A stretch of 47,875 nt of DNA from an uncultured Pelagibacteraceae bacterium (GTDB lineage: Bacteria > Pseudomonadota > Alphaproteobacteria > Pelagibacterales > Pelagibacteraceae): the NCBI GenBank assembly GCA_902556065.1, contig CACDUV010000004.1, positions 1-47,875 of the forward strand. Direction: 5' to 3'. Position 1 is the first letter of the stretch. Every line of letters begins with the position of its first letter. Below are positions 1 through 8,513 of this stretch, piece by piece. Under the pieces are notes generated by a model. The model ran no database searches, was not told where the DNA came from, and saw nothing but the letters and a program-made list of their open reading frames with translations. Position numbers and translations under genes: made by a program.

Positions 1-378
1 CCTAAAAATAAAAAAATCAAAATAGAGGATAAAATTATTGCAGACAGTTGCGAAGCATTAATAGGAGCAATTTATCTCGATAAAGGTTTTAATATTGTTG
101 AAAAATTTATTTTAAAAAAGTGGGAAGTAAAAATTAGCGATAGCGTTGTTACCGAAATTGATGCCAAAACCAAGTTACAAGAACAAACATTAAAAAAATT
201 TAAAAGTCTTCCTAAATATAAATTAATCTCAAATACTGGACCAAGACATAAACCTGTATTTAAAGTGGGAGTAAAATTACCTAATACAAAATACTTTATT
301 GGCATTGGTAATTCAAAAAAAAATGCCGAACAAAGTGCTGCCACAGAGTGTTTAAATAGTTTCAATAAAATAATATGA
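1..378 (+). CDS. rnc: Ribonuclease III, C-terminal part (partial)
   Basis: The frame is open from base 1 to TGA at 376-378, so the 5' end lies outside the window. RNase III cleaves double-stranded RNA in rRNA and mRNA processing. The visible 125 residues begin inside the catalytic domain, with the second acidic signature ADSCEALIGA (D15 and E18 of the fragment would be the metal-binding pair). A complete double-stranded-RNA-binding domain follows, from the DAKTKLQE motif to the KKNAEQSAA helix near the end. The stop overlaps the recO start as ATGA, implying coupled translation. In many alphaproteobacteria era lies between rnc and recO; it is absent here. Confidence 0.93.
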   Translation, partial: PKNKKIKIEDKIIADSCEALIGAIYLDKGFNIVEKFILKKWEVKISDSVVTEIDAKTKLQEQTLKKFKSLPKYKLISNTGPRHKPVFKVGVKLPNTKYFIGIGNSKKNAEQSAATECLNSFNKII

Positions 379-1055
379 ATTGGTCTGATGAAGGTTTTTT
401 GTTAAGTAAAAATAGATATAATGAAAACTCTTTGATTGTAGAAATTTTTACCAAAGAAAAAGGTAAAGTATCAGGTATCATATTTGGTGGCACATCAAAA
501 AAAATTAAAAATTATCTACAAATAGGAAATAAATTGCATGTTAATTATAATTCAAAAAATGAAAATAGAATTGGCTACTTCAAAGTTGAAATTTTAAGCG
601 CTTACAGCCCTTTGTATTTTGATGATAAACAAAAATTATCATGCTTAACTTCTGCAATGAATTTGATTAAAATTTTAACAGCAGATGCACAATCAAATGA
701 AAAAGTGTTTTTCATAATTCAAAATTTTTTTTTAATTTTACAATATAAAAATTGGTTAAAAAAATATATTTTCTGGGAATTAGAATTACTCAAAATATTA
801 GGTTATGATTTAGAATTAGAAAACTTAGTAGAGAAAGATACTGAAAATAATGAAATTGTTTACTATGTTTTATCATCAAATGAAAAAAAATATGTTCCAA
901 ATTTTCTTATTGAAAAAGATAAAGAGGTTAAAGATATTAAAATTTTATTAAAAGGTTTGAAGTTAGTTAATGATTATCTTGATAAAACAATTTTCAAACC
1001 GAACAATATTAATTTTCCAAATAATAGATTGTTATTTCTTAGCACTTTAAAGTGA
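375..1055 (+). CDS. recO: DNA repair protein RecO
   Basis: RecO works with RecF and RecR to load RecA onto SSB-coated single-stranded DNA. The 226-residue product starts with the family's N-terminal OB-fold pattern (an 'EGFLLSK' strand, then 'EIFTKEKGKVSGIIFGG') and continues into a helical C-terminal region rich in Lys and Leu. The length is close to the usual 220-250 residues. The zinc-binding cysteines of some RecO proteins are not obvious. The start overlaps the rnc stop by 4 bp. The stop abuts the hemB stop on the other strand with no gap, so there is no room for a separate terminator. Confidence 0.88.
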   Translation: MNWSDEGFLLSKNRYNENSLIVEIFTKEKGKVSGIIFGGTSKKIKNYLQIGNKLHVNYNSKNENRIGYFKVEILSAYSPLYFDDKQKLSCLTSAMNLIKILTADAQSNEKVFFIIQNFFLILQYKNWLKKYIFWELELLKILGYDLELENLVEKDTENNEIVYYVLSSNEKKYVPNFLIEKDKEVKDIKILLKGLKLVNDYLDKTIFKPNNINFPNNRLLFLSTLK

Positions 1056-2045
1056 TTACTTTATTATTTTGTCAATTCGATCAGCGTAATAACTTACTAT
1101 CGCATTTGCACCAGCTCTTTTGAAAGCTATTAAGCTTTCATGCACTGCATCTTTATTTACAAGATTTTTATTGATAGCATTTTCCATTAAGCTGTACTCA
1201 CCAGATACTTGATATGCAAAAACTGGAATTTTAAATTTTTCTTTAATTGATTTAATTATATCCAAATATGGCATTCCAGGTTTAACCATAACCATATCAG
1301 CTCCTTCCTTTATATCTAAAGCAACTTCTCTTAAAGATTCATCAGAATTTCTAAAATCCATTTGATATGTTTTTTTATCTCCTTTTAATGAGCTTTTTGA
1401 GCCTACAGCATCTCTAAAGGGGCCATAAAAGCTTGATGCATATTTTGCTGCATAGGATAAAATTTGAATATTCTGGAATTTATTTTTATCTAAAGCTTTT
1501 CTTATTTTTCCTATTCTACCATCCATCATATCCGAAGGAGCTAGTACATCACAACCCATTTCTGCTTGAAGTAATGATTGATTTATCAAAACATCAATTG
1601 TTTTATCATTTAATATAGTGTTAGATTTGATTAAACCATCATGACCATGTGATGTGTAAGGATCCAAGGCAACATCACACATTATACCTATTTGGTTTTT
1701 GTATCTTTTTTTGACTTCTTGTAACGCTTTACATACTAAATTATTTTCATTCAGTGATTCTGTTCCCAATTCATCTTTTTTTGAATTTTTAGTTTTAGGG
1801 AAAAGAGCTATCATTGGTATTTCTAATTTTAATGCTTTATCCACAATTTGGCTCAAACGGTTAATAGTATACCTGTAAACGCCCGGCATTGATGAAATCT
1901 CTTGTCTTTTATTTGATCCTTCAATTAAAAAAATAGGTAGAATAAAGTCATTTGGACTTAAGGTATTTTCTTGAATTAGTTTTCTTGACCAAGATTCTTT
2001 TCTATTTCTTCGAAGTCTTAGACTAGGATATTTACCAATAATCAT
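1056..2045 (-). CDS. hemB: Delta-aminolevulinic acid dehydratase (porphobilinogen synthase)
   Basis: Condenses two 5-aminolevulinate molecules to porphobilinogen in haem biosynthesis in the cytoplasm. The 329-residue length is normal. The two Schiff-base lysines are visible as K201 (YAAKYASSFYGP) and K255 (MVMVKPG). The active-site metal region reads CDVALDPYTSHGHDG (from C123), so the three-cysteine zinc site is replaced by Ala/Asp residues, the pattern of magnesium-type enzymes in alphaproteobacteria (family knowledge). It is divergent from the dioxygenase-like gene at 2119, with a 73-bp gap that must hold both promoters. Confidence 0.96.
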   Translation of the reverse strand: MIIGKYPSLRLRRNRKESWSRKLIQENTLSPNDFILPIFLIEGSNKRQEISSMPGVYRYTINRLSQIVDKALKLEIPMIALFPKTKNSKKDELGTESLNENNLVCKALQEVKKRYKNQIGIMCDVALDPYTSHGHDGLIKSNTILNDKTIDVLINQSLLQAEMGCDVLAPSDMMDGRIGKIRKALDKNKFQNIQILSYAAKYASSFYGPFRDAVGSKSSLKGDKKTYQMDFRNSDESLREVALDIKEGADMVMVKPGMPYLDIIKSIKEKFKIPVFAYQVSGEYSLMENAINKNLVNKDAVHESLIAFKRAGANAIVSYYADRIDKIIK

Positions 2046-2118
2046 CTTTTAATTTACTTTCAAATTGCGACAAAAGTAATATACACATATATAAAAAAAA
2101 GGGTAGAAAGCAATCAAG

Positions 2119-2757
2119 ATGATCAACGAATTTTCAAAAGTAATAGACTTAAATATTAAAAAAGAAGAAAGAGTCTTAGACTTTAGTGATTTTCAAAAAC
2201 AAGAAATTAAATTTGATATAGCTAAATTACAGGAGGCTTATCATCAAATAGTTAAAATTAAAAAATTTGAAGACGCTGGGGTTACGCATTTCGGTGCAAT
2301 ATCATTAACACAAATACCTGGTGATCCTGACTCAATTAAGGGTAATAAAGCTAGAGGTGTATATTGGACAAAGCCTGATAAGTCGGGAAAAGAAGTAACA
2401 AGAGATGAAACGATTGATGAGTCTTCTTATTCAGAATTTATAAAAGATTATGAAAATACTTATTTCAAGGAAGTTTATGATGCTTTGTCTGCAAAGTATA
2501 AACTTGGTAGAGTAAGAATACTTTTAAAAGAACCTAGATCAACTTTAAGTTGGCATAGAGATCCAGAACCTAGATTGCACATACCTATCATAACTAATCC
2601 TGGGTGTTTAATGGTTATAGATAATGTTGCAAAACATATGCCAGCAGATGGTTCGGTTTGGGTTACGAACAATACTAAGTATCACAATGCATTTAACGGT
2701 GGAGAAGAGAATAGAATACATTTAGTTGCTTGTGTTTTAGATTATAAATTTAACTAA
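2119..2757 (+). CDS. 2-oxoglutarate/Fe(II) dioxygenase-like protein (Asp/Asn beta-hydroxylase type)
   Basis: A 212-residue protein whose C-terminal half carries a plausible Fe(II)/2-oxoglutarate facial triad in a double-stranded beta-helix fold: H146-x-D148 in SWHRDPEPR, a distal histidine at H189 (KYHNAFNGG), and R199 in ENRIHL for the co-substrate carboxylate. The spacing resembles aspartyl/asparaginyl beta-hydroxylase-like proteins. The N-terminal 110 residues are not recognised. The substrate cannot be inferred; a small molecule or a protein side chain is possible. It ends one base before the TTG of rpiB, so it probably heads the rpiB-glyA-nrdR-rib transcript. The family call is moderately sure, the activity is inference. 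Confidence 0.7.
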   Translation: MINEFSKVIDLNIKKEERVLDFSDFQKQEIKFDIAKLQEAYHQIVKIKKFEDAGVTHFGAISLTQIPGDPDSIKGNKARGVYWTKPDKSGKEVTRDETIDESSYSEFIKDYENTYFKEVYDALSAKYKLGRVRILLKEPRSTLSWHRDPEPRLHIPIITNPGCLMVIDNVAKHMPADGSVWVTNNTKYHNAFNGGEENRIHLVACVLDYKFN

Positions 2758-2758
2758 C

Positions 2759-3184
2759 TTGAAAAAAATATTTATTTCATCAGATCACGCTGGATTTAAA
2801 TTAAAAGAAACGATCAAAGATTATTTAAGAAATAAAAAAGTAAAATTCGATGATCTTGGACCTAAAGATAATACCAGTGTAGATTATCCTGACTATGCCC
2901 ATAAAGTTGCAAAAAAAGTCAAAATCAATAAAAATAATGTTGGTATTTTAGTATGTGGATCTGGGACTGGTATGAATATTGCGGCAAATAAGCATAAAAA
3001 TATTCGCGCTGCACAATGTTTTAATCTAAAATCAACAAAATTATCCAGATTGCATAACGATGCAAACATCATTACATTAGGGTCTAGGTTGATAACCAAA
3101 AAAAATGCTTTAAAGTTTGTGAAAGTTTTTTTAAATACAAAATTTGATGGTGGTAGACATTTGAGAAGAGTTAAGAAAATATAA
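2759..3184 (+). CDS. rpiB: Ribose-5-phosphate isomerase B
   Basis: Interconverts ribose 5-phosphate and ribulose 5-phosphate in the pentose phosphate pathway; ribulose 5-phosphate is also a riboflavin precursor made downstream in this gene run. Family motifs are the [10 protein letters not shown] start, [14 protein letters not shown] with the catalytic cysteine, and [13 protein letters not shown]. The 141-residue length is typical. The start is a TTG one base after the preceding stop; no in-frame ATG would keep the essential DHAGF region. glyA follows after 2 bp, the common alphaproteobacterial order rpiB-glyA-nrdR. Confidence 0.95.
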   Translation: MKKIFISSDHAGFKLKETIKDYLRNKKVKFDDLGPKDNTSVDYPDYAHKVAKKVKINKNNVGILVCGSGTGMNIAANKHKNIRAAQCFNLKSTKLSRLHNDANIITLGSRLITKKNALKFVKVFLNTKFDGGRHLRRVKKI

Positions 3185-3186
3185 TT

Positions 3187-4494
3187 ATGTCGAGTGAAAA
3201 AAATTATTTAAACGATAGTTATAAGAGTTTTTTTGAGGATAGTTTATCTGTGAAAGATCCAGAACTTTTTAAAGCTATTAAAGATGAATTAATCAGACAA
3301 CAACAACATATTGAGTTAATTGCGTCTGAAAATATAGTCTCACAAGCAGTATTAGAGGCACAAGGATCAGTTTTAACTAATAAATATGCCGAAGGTTATC
3401 CTGGTAAAAGATACTATAATGGGTGTGAGCACGTTGATGTAGCAGAAAACCTTGCAATCGAAAGATTAAAAAAATTGTTTAATTGTAAATTTGCAAATGC
3501 ACAACCACACTCAGGTGCACAAGCTAATGGGGCAGTATTTTTAGCTTTGTTAAGCCCGGGTGACACATTCATGGGTATGAGTTTAAATTCAGGTGGTCAT
3601 ATTACCCATGGATTAAAAATTTCTATGTCTGGAAAGTGGTTTAACGCTGTAGGCTATGATGTAGACAAAGAATCTGAATTGATAGATTATGATAATGTTG
3701 AAAAACTTGCATTAGAACATAAGCCCAAACTAATCATTGCGGGTGGAAGTGCTTATTCTAGGGTAATTGATTTTAAAAGATTTAGAGAGATATCAGATAA
3801 AGTTGGAGCATATCTTATGGTTGATATGGCTCACTTCTCAGGATTAGTTGCTGGTAAAGGATACCCAAATCCATGTGACTATGCTCACGTAGTTACTTCA
3901 ACAACCCATAAAGTTTTTAGAAGTGCAAGAGGAGGAATAATTTTAACCAATCACGAAGATCTTGCTAAAAAATTTAACACAGCTGTTTTTCCTGGATATC
4001 AAGGTGGACCTTTAATGCACATCATTGCAGCAAAGGCAGCAGGATTTCTCGAAGCATTACAACCAGAATTTCAAGATTATATTAAATCTGTTTTATCAAA
4101 CGCAAAGATGTTGGCAGAAACTTTAAAAAATAATGGATTTAAAATTTATTCAGACGGAACAGATACGCATTTGATGTTGGTTGATTTAAGACCTTATAAT
4201 GTAAAAGGTAATCTTGCAGCAGAGAGTTTGTCTAGAGCAAATATTACATGTAACAAAAATGGTATTCCTTTTGATACGGAAAAACCTATGATTACTTCAG
4301 GAATTAGATTGGGAACTCAAGCAGCTACAACACGTGGATTTGGTTTAAGTGAATTTAAGACTGTAGGTGAATTGATCACAAAAACTCTAAAAGGATTGTC
4401 AGAAAATCCAACAGACAATAGCAAAATAGAAAATGAAGTAAAAAATGAAGTTATTTCTTTAACTTCATCATTTCCGATATATAAGAATTTGTAA
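3187..4494 (+). CDS. glyA: Serine hydroxymethyltransferase
   Basis: PLP enzyme interconverting serine plus tetrahydrofolate with glycine plus methylene-tetrahydrofolate. The 435-residue sequence has the family landmarks: [10 protein letters not shown] near residue 43, the [13 protein letters not shown] block, and the PLP lysine K242 in [13 protein letters not shown]. The usual motif is THKTLRGPRGG, so two residues after the lysine region differ, though the glycines and the Arg-Gly-Gly are kept. It sits 2 bp after rpiB and 3 bp before nrdR, leaving no room for a leader riboswitch; control must come from further upstream. Confidence 0.97.
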   Translation: MSSEKNYLNDSYKSFFEDSLSVKDPELFKAIKDELIRQQQHIELIASENIVSQAVLEAQGSVLTNKYAEGYPGKRYYNGCEHVDVAENLAIERLKKLFNCKFANAQPHSGAQANGAVFLALLSPGDTFMGMSLNSGGHITHGLKISMSGKWFNAVGYDVDKESELIDYDNVEKLALEHKPKLIIAGGSAYSRVIDFKRFREISDKVGAYLMVDMAHFSGLVAGKGYPNPCDYAHVVTSTTHKVFRSARGGIILTNHEDLAKKFNTAVFPGYQGGPLMHIIAAKAAGFLEALQPEFQDYIKSVLSNAKMLAETLKNNGFKIYSDGTDTHLMLVDLRPYNVKGNLAAESLSRANITCNKNGIPFDTEKPMITSGIRLGTQAATTRGFGLSEFKTVGELITKTLKGLSENPTDNSKIENEVKNEVISLTSSFPIYKNL

Positions 4495-4497
4495 TAG

Positions 4498-4956
4498 ATG
4501 ATTTGCTCAATATGTAAAAAAGGGGAGACCTCGGTTGTCGACTCGAGACCAACCGAAGATGGTACGGCTATTAGAAGAAGAAGACTGTGCGTCTGCGGAG
4601 CTCGTTTTACAACTTTTGAAAGAGTCCAACTCAGAGAACTAATGGTTGTAAAAAAAAACGGAAGAAAATCACCATTTGATAGAGATAAATTATCTAAATC
4701 AATTTATATTGCTTTAAAAAAAAGACCCATAGATACAGAAACAATAGAGAAATTTATTAGTAATATTTCTAGATCTTTGGAAGAACTTGGACAGAGTGAA
4801 ATATCTACTAATACAATTGGTACTATGGTTATGGATAGTTTGAAGGATTTAGATCCGGTTGGATACGTTAGATTTGCTTCAGTTTACAGAAACTTCAGAG
4901 AAGAAAAAGACTTTGTGCAATTCGTGGACAGGCTTGATGTCTACAAAAAAAGATAA
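4498..4956 (+). CDS. nrdR: Transcriptional repressor NrdR with shortened zinc ribbon
   Basis: NrdR represses ribonucleotide reductase genes by reading the ATP/dATP ratio through an ATP-cone. The 152-residue length is normal. The N-terminal zinc ribbon has C3-x2-C6, the conserved [15 protein letters not shown] stretch and [11 protein letters not shown]; the ATP-cone starts near [16 protein letters not shown]. The second zinc-ligand pair is C31-V-C33, CxC instead of the family's CxxC, so one residue is missing inside the ribbon while the frame stays open. The 3' end overlaps ribD by 20 bp. Confidence 0.94.
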   Translation: MICSICKKGETSVVDSRPTEDGTAIRRRRLCVCGARFTTFERVQLRELMVVKKNGRKSPFDRDKLSKSIYIALKKRPIDTETIEKFISNISRSLEELGQSEISTNTIGTMVMDSLKDLDPVGYVRFASVYRNFREEKDFVQFVDRLDVYKKR

Positions 4957-6040
4957 ATTCACAGCTAAAGATATATTTTATATGGAAATAGCCTTAGAAC
5001 TGGCTAGATCCCGTCATGGCCTTACAGGATCAAATCCTTCAGTAGGGTGTGTTATTGTTAAAAATGATAAAATAATTTCTATAGGTCAAACTTCATTAAA
5101 TGGAAGACCACATGCTGAGTCTAATGCAATTAAAAATAGTTTTGAAGATTTAAAAGGCTCAAAAATGTATGTTACTTTAGAACCATGTTGTCACCATGGG
5201 TTAACGCCACCATGTACTGACTCGATAATAAAATCAAAAATTTCTGAAGTTTTGTATGGAGTTACAGATATAGACAAAAGGGTAAGAAATAAAAGTTTTA
5301 AAATTTTAAATTCAAAAAAAATAATTGTAAAAAAAGGATTGTTAAAAAATAAAATTGAAAATTTTTATTATCCTTATTTTTTTAATAGAAAGAAGAAATT
5401 ACCTTTTGTTACTGGTAAAGTAGCTATTTCAAAAAACAATATTATTTACAGCAAACCCCAAAAAAGAATTACAAATGCTTATTCAGATCAATTTACGCAT
5501 TTGTTGAGATATCAAAATGATTGCATAATGATTACATATAAAACTCTTAACAAAGACAATCCAAGATTAAATTGTCGTTTAAAAGGTATGGAAAATTTTT
5601 CTCCTAAAAGAATTATTTTAGATAATGAACTAAATTCTAATATTAATAGTTATATATTTAAATCCTCAAATAACAAAAATACTTTAATATTTTATAATAA
5701 AGCTGATAAATCAAAAATTTCCAAATTTAGAAGAAAAGGTATTATTTTAATCAAATCTAAAATTGGCAGGGATAACAGATTTGATATTAAAGAAATTTTG
5801 AAAAAACTTTATAATTTTGGGTGTAGGAATTTACTAATAGAGGGTGGTAATGATCTAACTAATACCCTTATCAAGAACAAAATTTTTAATAAATTTTATT
5901 TATTCAAAAGTCCTAAAACCCTTTCGAAAAGCTTAGAATATTTAAAATTTAGTGGTCTAAAAAAGTTAAATCAAAAATATACAAATAAGATTAATTTAAA
6001 TCTAAATTTGCGAAAAGACAGAATAACATTATATAGATAG
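4937..6040 (+). CDS. ribD: Bifunctional riboflavin biosynthesis protein RibD (deaminase/reductase)
   Basis: Catalyses deamination and then side-chain reduction of the pyrimidine intermediate in riboflavin synthesis. The N-terminal deaminase has the zinc site H59-A-E61 (GRPHAESNA), C84 (LEPCC) and C93 (PPCTD). The C-terminal RibD reductase half is divergent but keeps the LIEGGNDL motif. I chose the ATG at 4937 (367 residues), which has a GGACAGG-like ribosome site just upstream. An ATG at 4859 would add 26 unrelated residues read entirely from the nrdR frame. The gene overlaps nrdR by 20 bp and opens the rib cluster. Confidence 0.93.
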   Translation: MSTKKDKFTAKDIFYMEIALELARSRHGLTGSNPSVGCVIVKNDKIISIGQTSLNGRPHAESNAIKNSFEDLKGSKMYVTLEPCCHHGLTPPCTDSIIKSKISEVLYGVTDIDKRVRNKSFKILNSKKIIVKKGLLKNKIENFYYPYFFNRKKKLPFVTGKVAISKNNIIYSKPQKRITNAYSDQFTHLLRYQNDCIMITYKTLNKDNPRLNCRLKGMENFSPKRIILDNELNSNINSYIFKSSNNKNTLIFYNKADKSKISKFRRKGIILIKSKIGRDNRFDIKEILKKLYNFGCRNLLIEGGNDLTNTLIKNKIFNKFYLFKSPKTLSKSLEYLKFSGLKKLNQKYTNKINLNLNLRKDRITLYR

Positions 6041-6045
6041 AAATC

Positions 6046-6636
6046 ATGTTTAATGGAATAATTTATAATCAAGGTATTATCACAAAAATTATTAAAAGAC
6101 CCAAGGGTCTTAATATTTTTGTAAAAAGTAATCTTAAAGTATCCAAAAAAGATATGGGTTTGTCAGTTGCTTGTGACGGTGTCTGCTTAACTTTAATTTC
6201 ATATAAATCAAAAATAATGGAATTTTACCTGTCTAAAGAAACAATTATTCGTTCAAAATTTAAATTTTTAAATATAAAAGATAAAATAAATTTGGAATTA
6301 CCTTTAAAATATGGAACAAAAATTTCAGGACATATTTGTCAAGGACATGTTGATACTATTAGTAAAGTAATAGGTATTAAAAAAATAGATAAATCATTTC
6401 TTTTTGAATTTGAATTACCCAAAAAAGAGAGAAAACACTTAATAGAAAAAGCATCTATTTGTGTAAACGGTATTTCGCTTACAATTTCAAAAGTAACAAA
6501 AAAAGGTTTTCAAATTTGGATTATACCTCATACATATAAGGAAACAAATTTATCAACTCTAAAAAAATCAAGTTTAGTAAACGTAGAGATAGATATCTTA
6601 TCTAAATACGTTAGAAATTATTTTAATGAAAAATAA
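6046..6636 (+). CDS. ribE: Riboflavin synthase, alpha subunit type
   Basis: Dismutates two 6,7-dimethyl-8-ribityllumazine molecules to riboflavin. It begins with the family signature MFNGIIYNQG and shows the internal duplication typical of the enzyme: two lumazine-binding barrels, the first with SVACDGVCLTL and the second with ASICVNGISLTIS. The linker motif GHICQGHVDT is present. The 196-residue length is normal. It starts 5 bp after ribD and overlaps ribB by 11 bp. Confidence 0.95.
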   Translation: MFNGIIYNQGIITKIIKRPKGLNIFVKSNLKVSKKDMGLSVACDGVCLTLISYKSKIMEFYLSKETIIRSKFKFLNIKDKINLELPLKYGTKISGHICQGHVDTISKVIGIKKIDKSFLFEFELPKKERKHLIEKASICVNGISLTISKVTKKGFQIWIIPHTYKETNLSTLKKSSLVNVEIDILSKYVRNYFNEK

Positions 6637-7723
6637 CTTTGCTTCAATTGAGTCAATAATAAGTGTAGCCAAAAAAGGCGGCATGTTCATTTTGGTAGAT
6701 GATGAAAAAAGAGAAAACGAAGGTGATTTAGTTATTTCTACATCAGACACAAATGCAAAAAATATTAACTTCATGGCAAAGTATGGACGAGGTTTAATTT
6801 GTTTAGCGCTTGATACTCTACAGGCAAAAAGATTAAATTTATCTTTAATGTCACCGGTAAATCAATCAAGAAATAAAACAGCTTTCACAATTTCTATTGA
6901 AGCAAAAAAAGGAATATCAACAGGTATATCTGCCAAAGATAGAGCTAGAACAATTAAAATTGCCTCAAAAAAAAAAGTTAATAAAAATGAAATTGTTTCT
7001 CCTGGCCATGTGTTTCCAATTATAGCTAAAGACGGTGGAGTTCTTGTTAGAGCAGGTCATACCGAAGCTTCTGTTGATATTTCTAAGTTAGCTAAAAAAA
7101 ATAACTCCGCTGTAATTTGCGAAATTATGAATGAAGATGGAACAATGGCTAAAGGTAATGATTTATTTAATTTTGCAAAAAAACATAAATTAAAAATTGC
7201 AAAAATAGAAGATCTAATTGCATATAGACTAAAAAAAGAAAAACTTATTAAACTTAAAAAACAAAGTAAGATTGATGTAAAAAATCAAAAATATAACATT
7301 AGAATATATGAGAATCTTTTAGATGGTTCAGAACATTTTGCTTTAATAAAAGGTAAATTAAAAAAAGGAATTTCACCTAGAGTGAGAGTAATTTCATCTA
7401 ACGTTGTTCAAAACTATCTTATAAATCAATCATTACCAAATTCATTCAATAAGACCTTAAATTATTTTAAAAAATATCAAAATTGTGTTTTAGTGTTTAT
7501 TAAAGACTCAAATTTAAAATCAGTAACTCAAACTTTAAAAGATTATAAAAACAAAGATTTTTATAAAAAAGGTAATGATAAGCTAATAAAAAATTATGGT
7601 ATTGGTGCTCAAATTATTAAAGACTTAAAAATTAAAAATATGATACTAATCACAAAATCGACAAAAAAAGTTATTGGTCTTGACGGATATGGTATAAAAA
7701 TCACAAAACAGGAATTAATTTGA
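6626..7723 (+). CDS. ribB: 3,4-dihydroxy-2-butanone 4-phosphate synthase with a degenerate GTP cyclohydrolase II domain
   Basis: Residues 1-205 are a complete RibB domain making the four-carbon riboflavin precursor from ribulose 5-phosphate: the acidic motif DDEKRENEGDL at 25-35 and RAGHTEAS at 142-149. From about residue 210 the fold of GTP cyclohydrolase II can be followed at its ends (GSEHFALIKG; NYGIGAQIIKDL), but the zinc-binding CDC region and catalytic loop are replaced by unrelated Asn/Lys-rich sequence. The second domain is therefore probably inactive, as in several alphaproteobacterial RibBA-like proteins. The committed GTP cyclohydrolase II step must be encoded elsewhere. Confidence 0.92.
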   Translation: MKNNFASIESIISVAKKGGMFILVDDEKRENEGDLVISTSDTNAKNINFMAKYGRGLICLALDTLQAKRLNLSLMSPVNQSRNKTAFTISIEAKKGISTGISAKDRARTIKIASKKKVNKNEIVSPGHVFPIIAKDGGVLVRAGHTEASVDISKLAKKNNSAVICEIMNEDGTMAKGNDLFNFAKKHKLKIAKIEDLIAYRLKKEKLIKLKKQSKIDVKNQKYNIRIYENLLDGSEHFALIKGKLKKGISPRVRVISSNVVQNYLINQSLPNSFNKTLNYFKKYQNCVLVFIKDSNLKSVTQTLKDYKNKDFYKKGNDKLIKNYGIGAQIIKDLKIKNMILITKSTKKVIGLDGYGIKITKQELI

Positions 7724-8112
7724 TGAAAAAAAAATATCTAATAGTTGTTGCAGATTATTATAAAGATATTTCAGATGGCTTAATAAAAAGTGCATTAAAA
7801 ATAATTCCAAAAAAAAATATAATAAAAATTATTAAAGTACCTGGCGCTTTTGAAATTCCGGTTACAATTTCAAAAAATTTGAAAAAATATGATGGGTTTT
7901 TAGCTCTAGGATGTGTAATTAAAGGTCAAACACCACACTTCGATTTTATTTCTAAAGCATCAACAGACGCTATAATGAAATTGTCCATAGATAGTAAAAA
8001 ACCTGTAGGAAATGGAATAATTACTTGTCTTAATATGGCTCAAGCAAAAGCAAGAAGAAAAAAGGGTGCTGAAGCTGCAGAAGCTGTGATTTCAGTTTTA
8101 TCTCAAAAATGA
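7723..8112 (+). CDS. ribH: 6,7-dimethyl-8-ribityllumazine synthase
   Basis: Joins the RibB product to the RibD-derived pyrimidine to give the lumazine substrate of riboflavin synthase. Landmarks are VPGAFEIPV, LGCVIKGQTPHFDFI and the NMAQAKARR region, where the usual TEEQA is replaced. I prefer the ATG at 7723 (129 residues), which overlaps the ribB stop as TGATG and has AGGA about 10 bp upstream; a TTG immediately before it would add one residue. The ribE-ribB-ribH-nusB-thiL order is conserved in alphaproteobacteria. Confidence 0.95.
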   Translation: MKKKYLIVVADYYKDISDGLIKSALKIIPKKNIIKIIKVPGAFEIPVTISKNLKKYDGFLALGCVIKGQTPHFDFISKASTDAIMKLSIDSKKPVGNGIITCLNMAQAKARRKKGAEAAEAVISVLSQK

Positions 8113-8513
8113 GAACTCATTATAATCCAAAAAATAACCCTAGAGTTATAATTATTCAAAAATTATATGGGAAATTTTACAACGAAGACGATGATTTGTA
8201 TTTTCCCAAACATAGATTTAAAAAATTTATTAAGGATATTGTTTTAGGAACAATAGAAAGAAATGACCTTATTTTAGATGAATTAAATAACAAACTAGGT
8301 GATGAATTTGTATTTGAAAAATTAGATAAAGTTTTTCAAACAATATTGAAAGCTGCCACGTATGAATTTATGTATAAACCAAATTTATCTATAAATATAA
8401 TTATTAAAGAATATTTAAATTCATCTAATTTTTTTCTTGAAGTTTCGCAAACAAAGTATCTTAATGCTCTATTAGATAACGTTGGAAAAAAATTAAGATC
8501 TCATAATGCATGA
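8109..8513 (+). CDS. nusB: Transcription antitermination factor NusB
   Basis: NusB binds boxA RNA together with ribosomal protein S10 during rRNA antitermination. The 134-residue all-helical protein is divergent, but helix patterns such as ILKAATYEFMY and the C-terminal FLEVSQTKYLNALLDNVGKKLR match the family, and its place between ribH and thiL is the classical one. The N-terminus is altered: the expected arginine-rich 'RSAARLAAVQALYQ' helix reads NNPRVIIIQKLYG. It overlaps ribH by 4 bp (ATGA) and thiL by 8 bp. Confidence 0.85.
   Translation: MRTHYNPKNNPRVIIIQKLYGKFYNEDDDLYFPKHRFKKFIKDIVLGTIERNDLILDELNNKLGDEFVFEKLDKVFQTILKAATYEFMYKPNLSINIIIKEYLNSSNFFLEVSQTKYLNALLDNVGKKLRSHNA

Noticed and set aside
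72-365. Antisense open frame of 97 codons over rnc
   Set aside because: It lies fully inside the clearly coding rnc frame on the other strand and has no recognisable domain.
3180-3190. Glycine riboswitch before glyA
   Set aside because: Only 2 bp separate rpiB from glyA, so no leader RNA fits.
4859-4936. Earlier ATG for ribD adding 26 residues
   Set aside because: The added residues are out-of-frame reading of the nrdR 3' end; the ATG at 4937 has a ribosome site and gives the normal RibD N-terminus.
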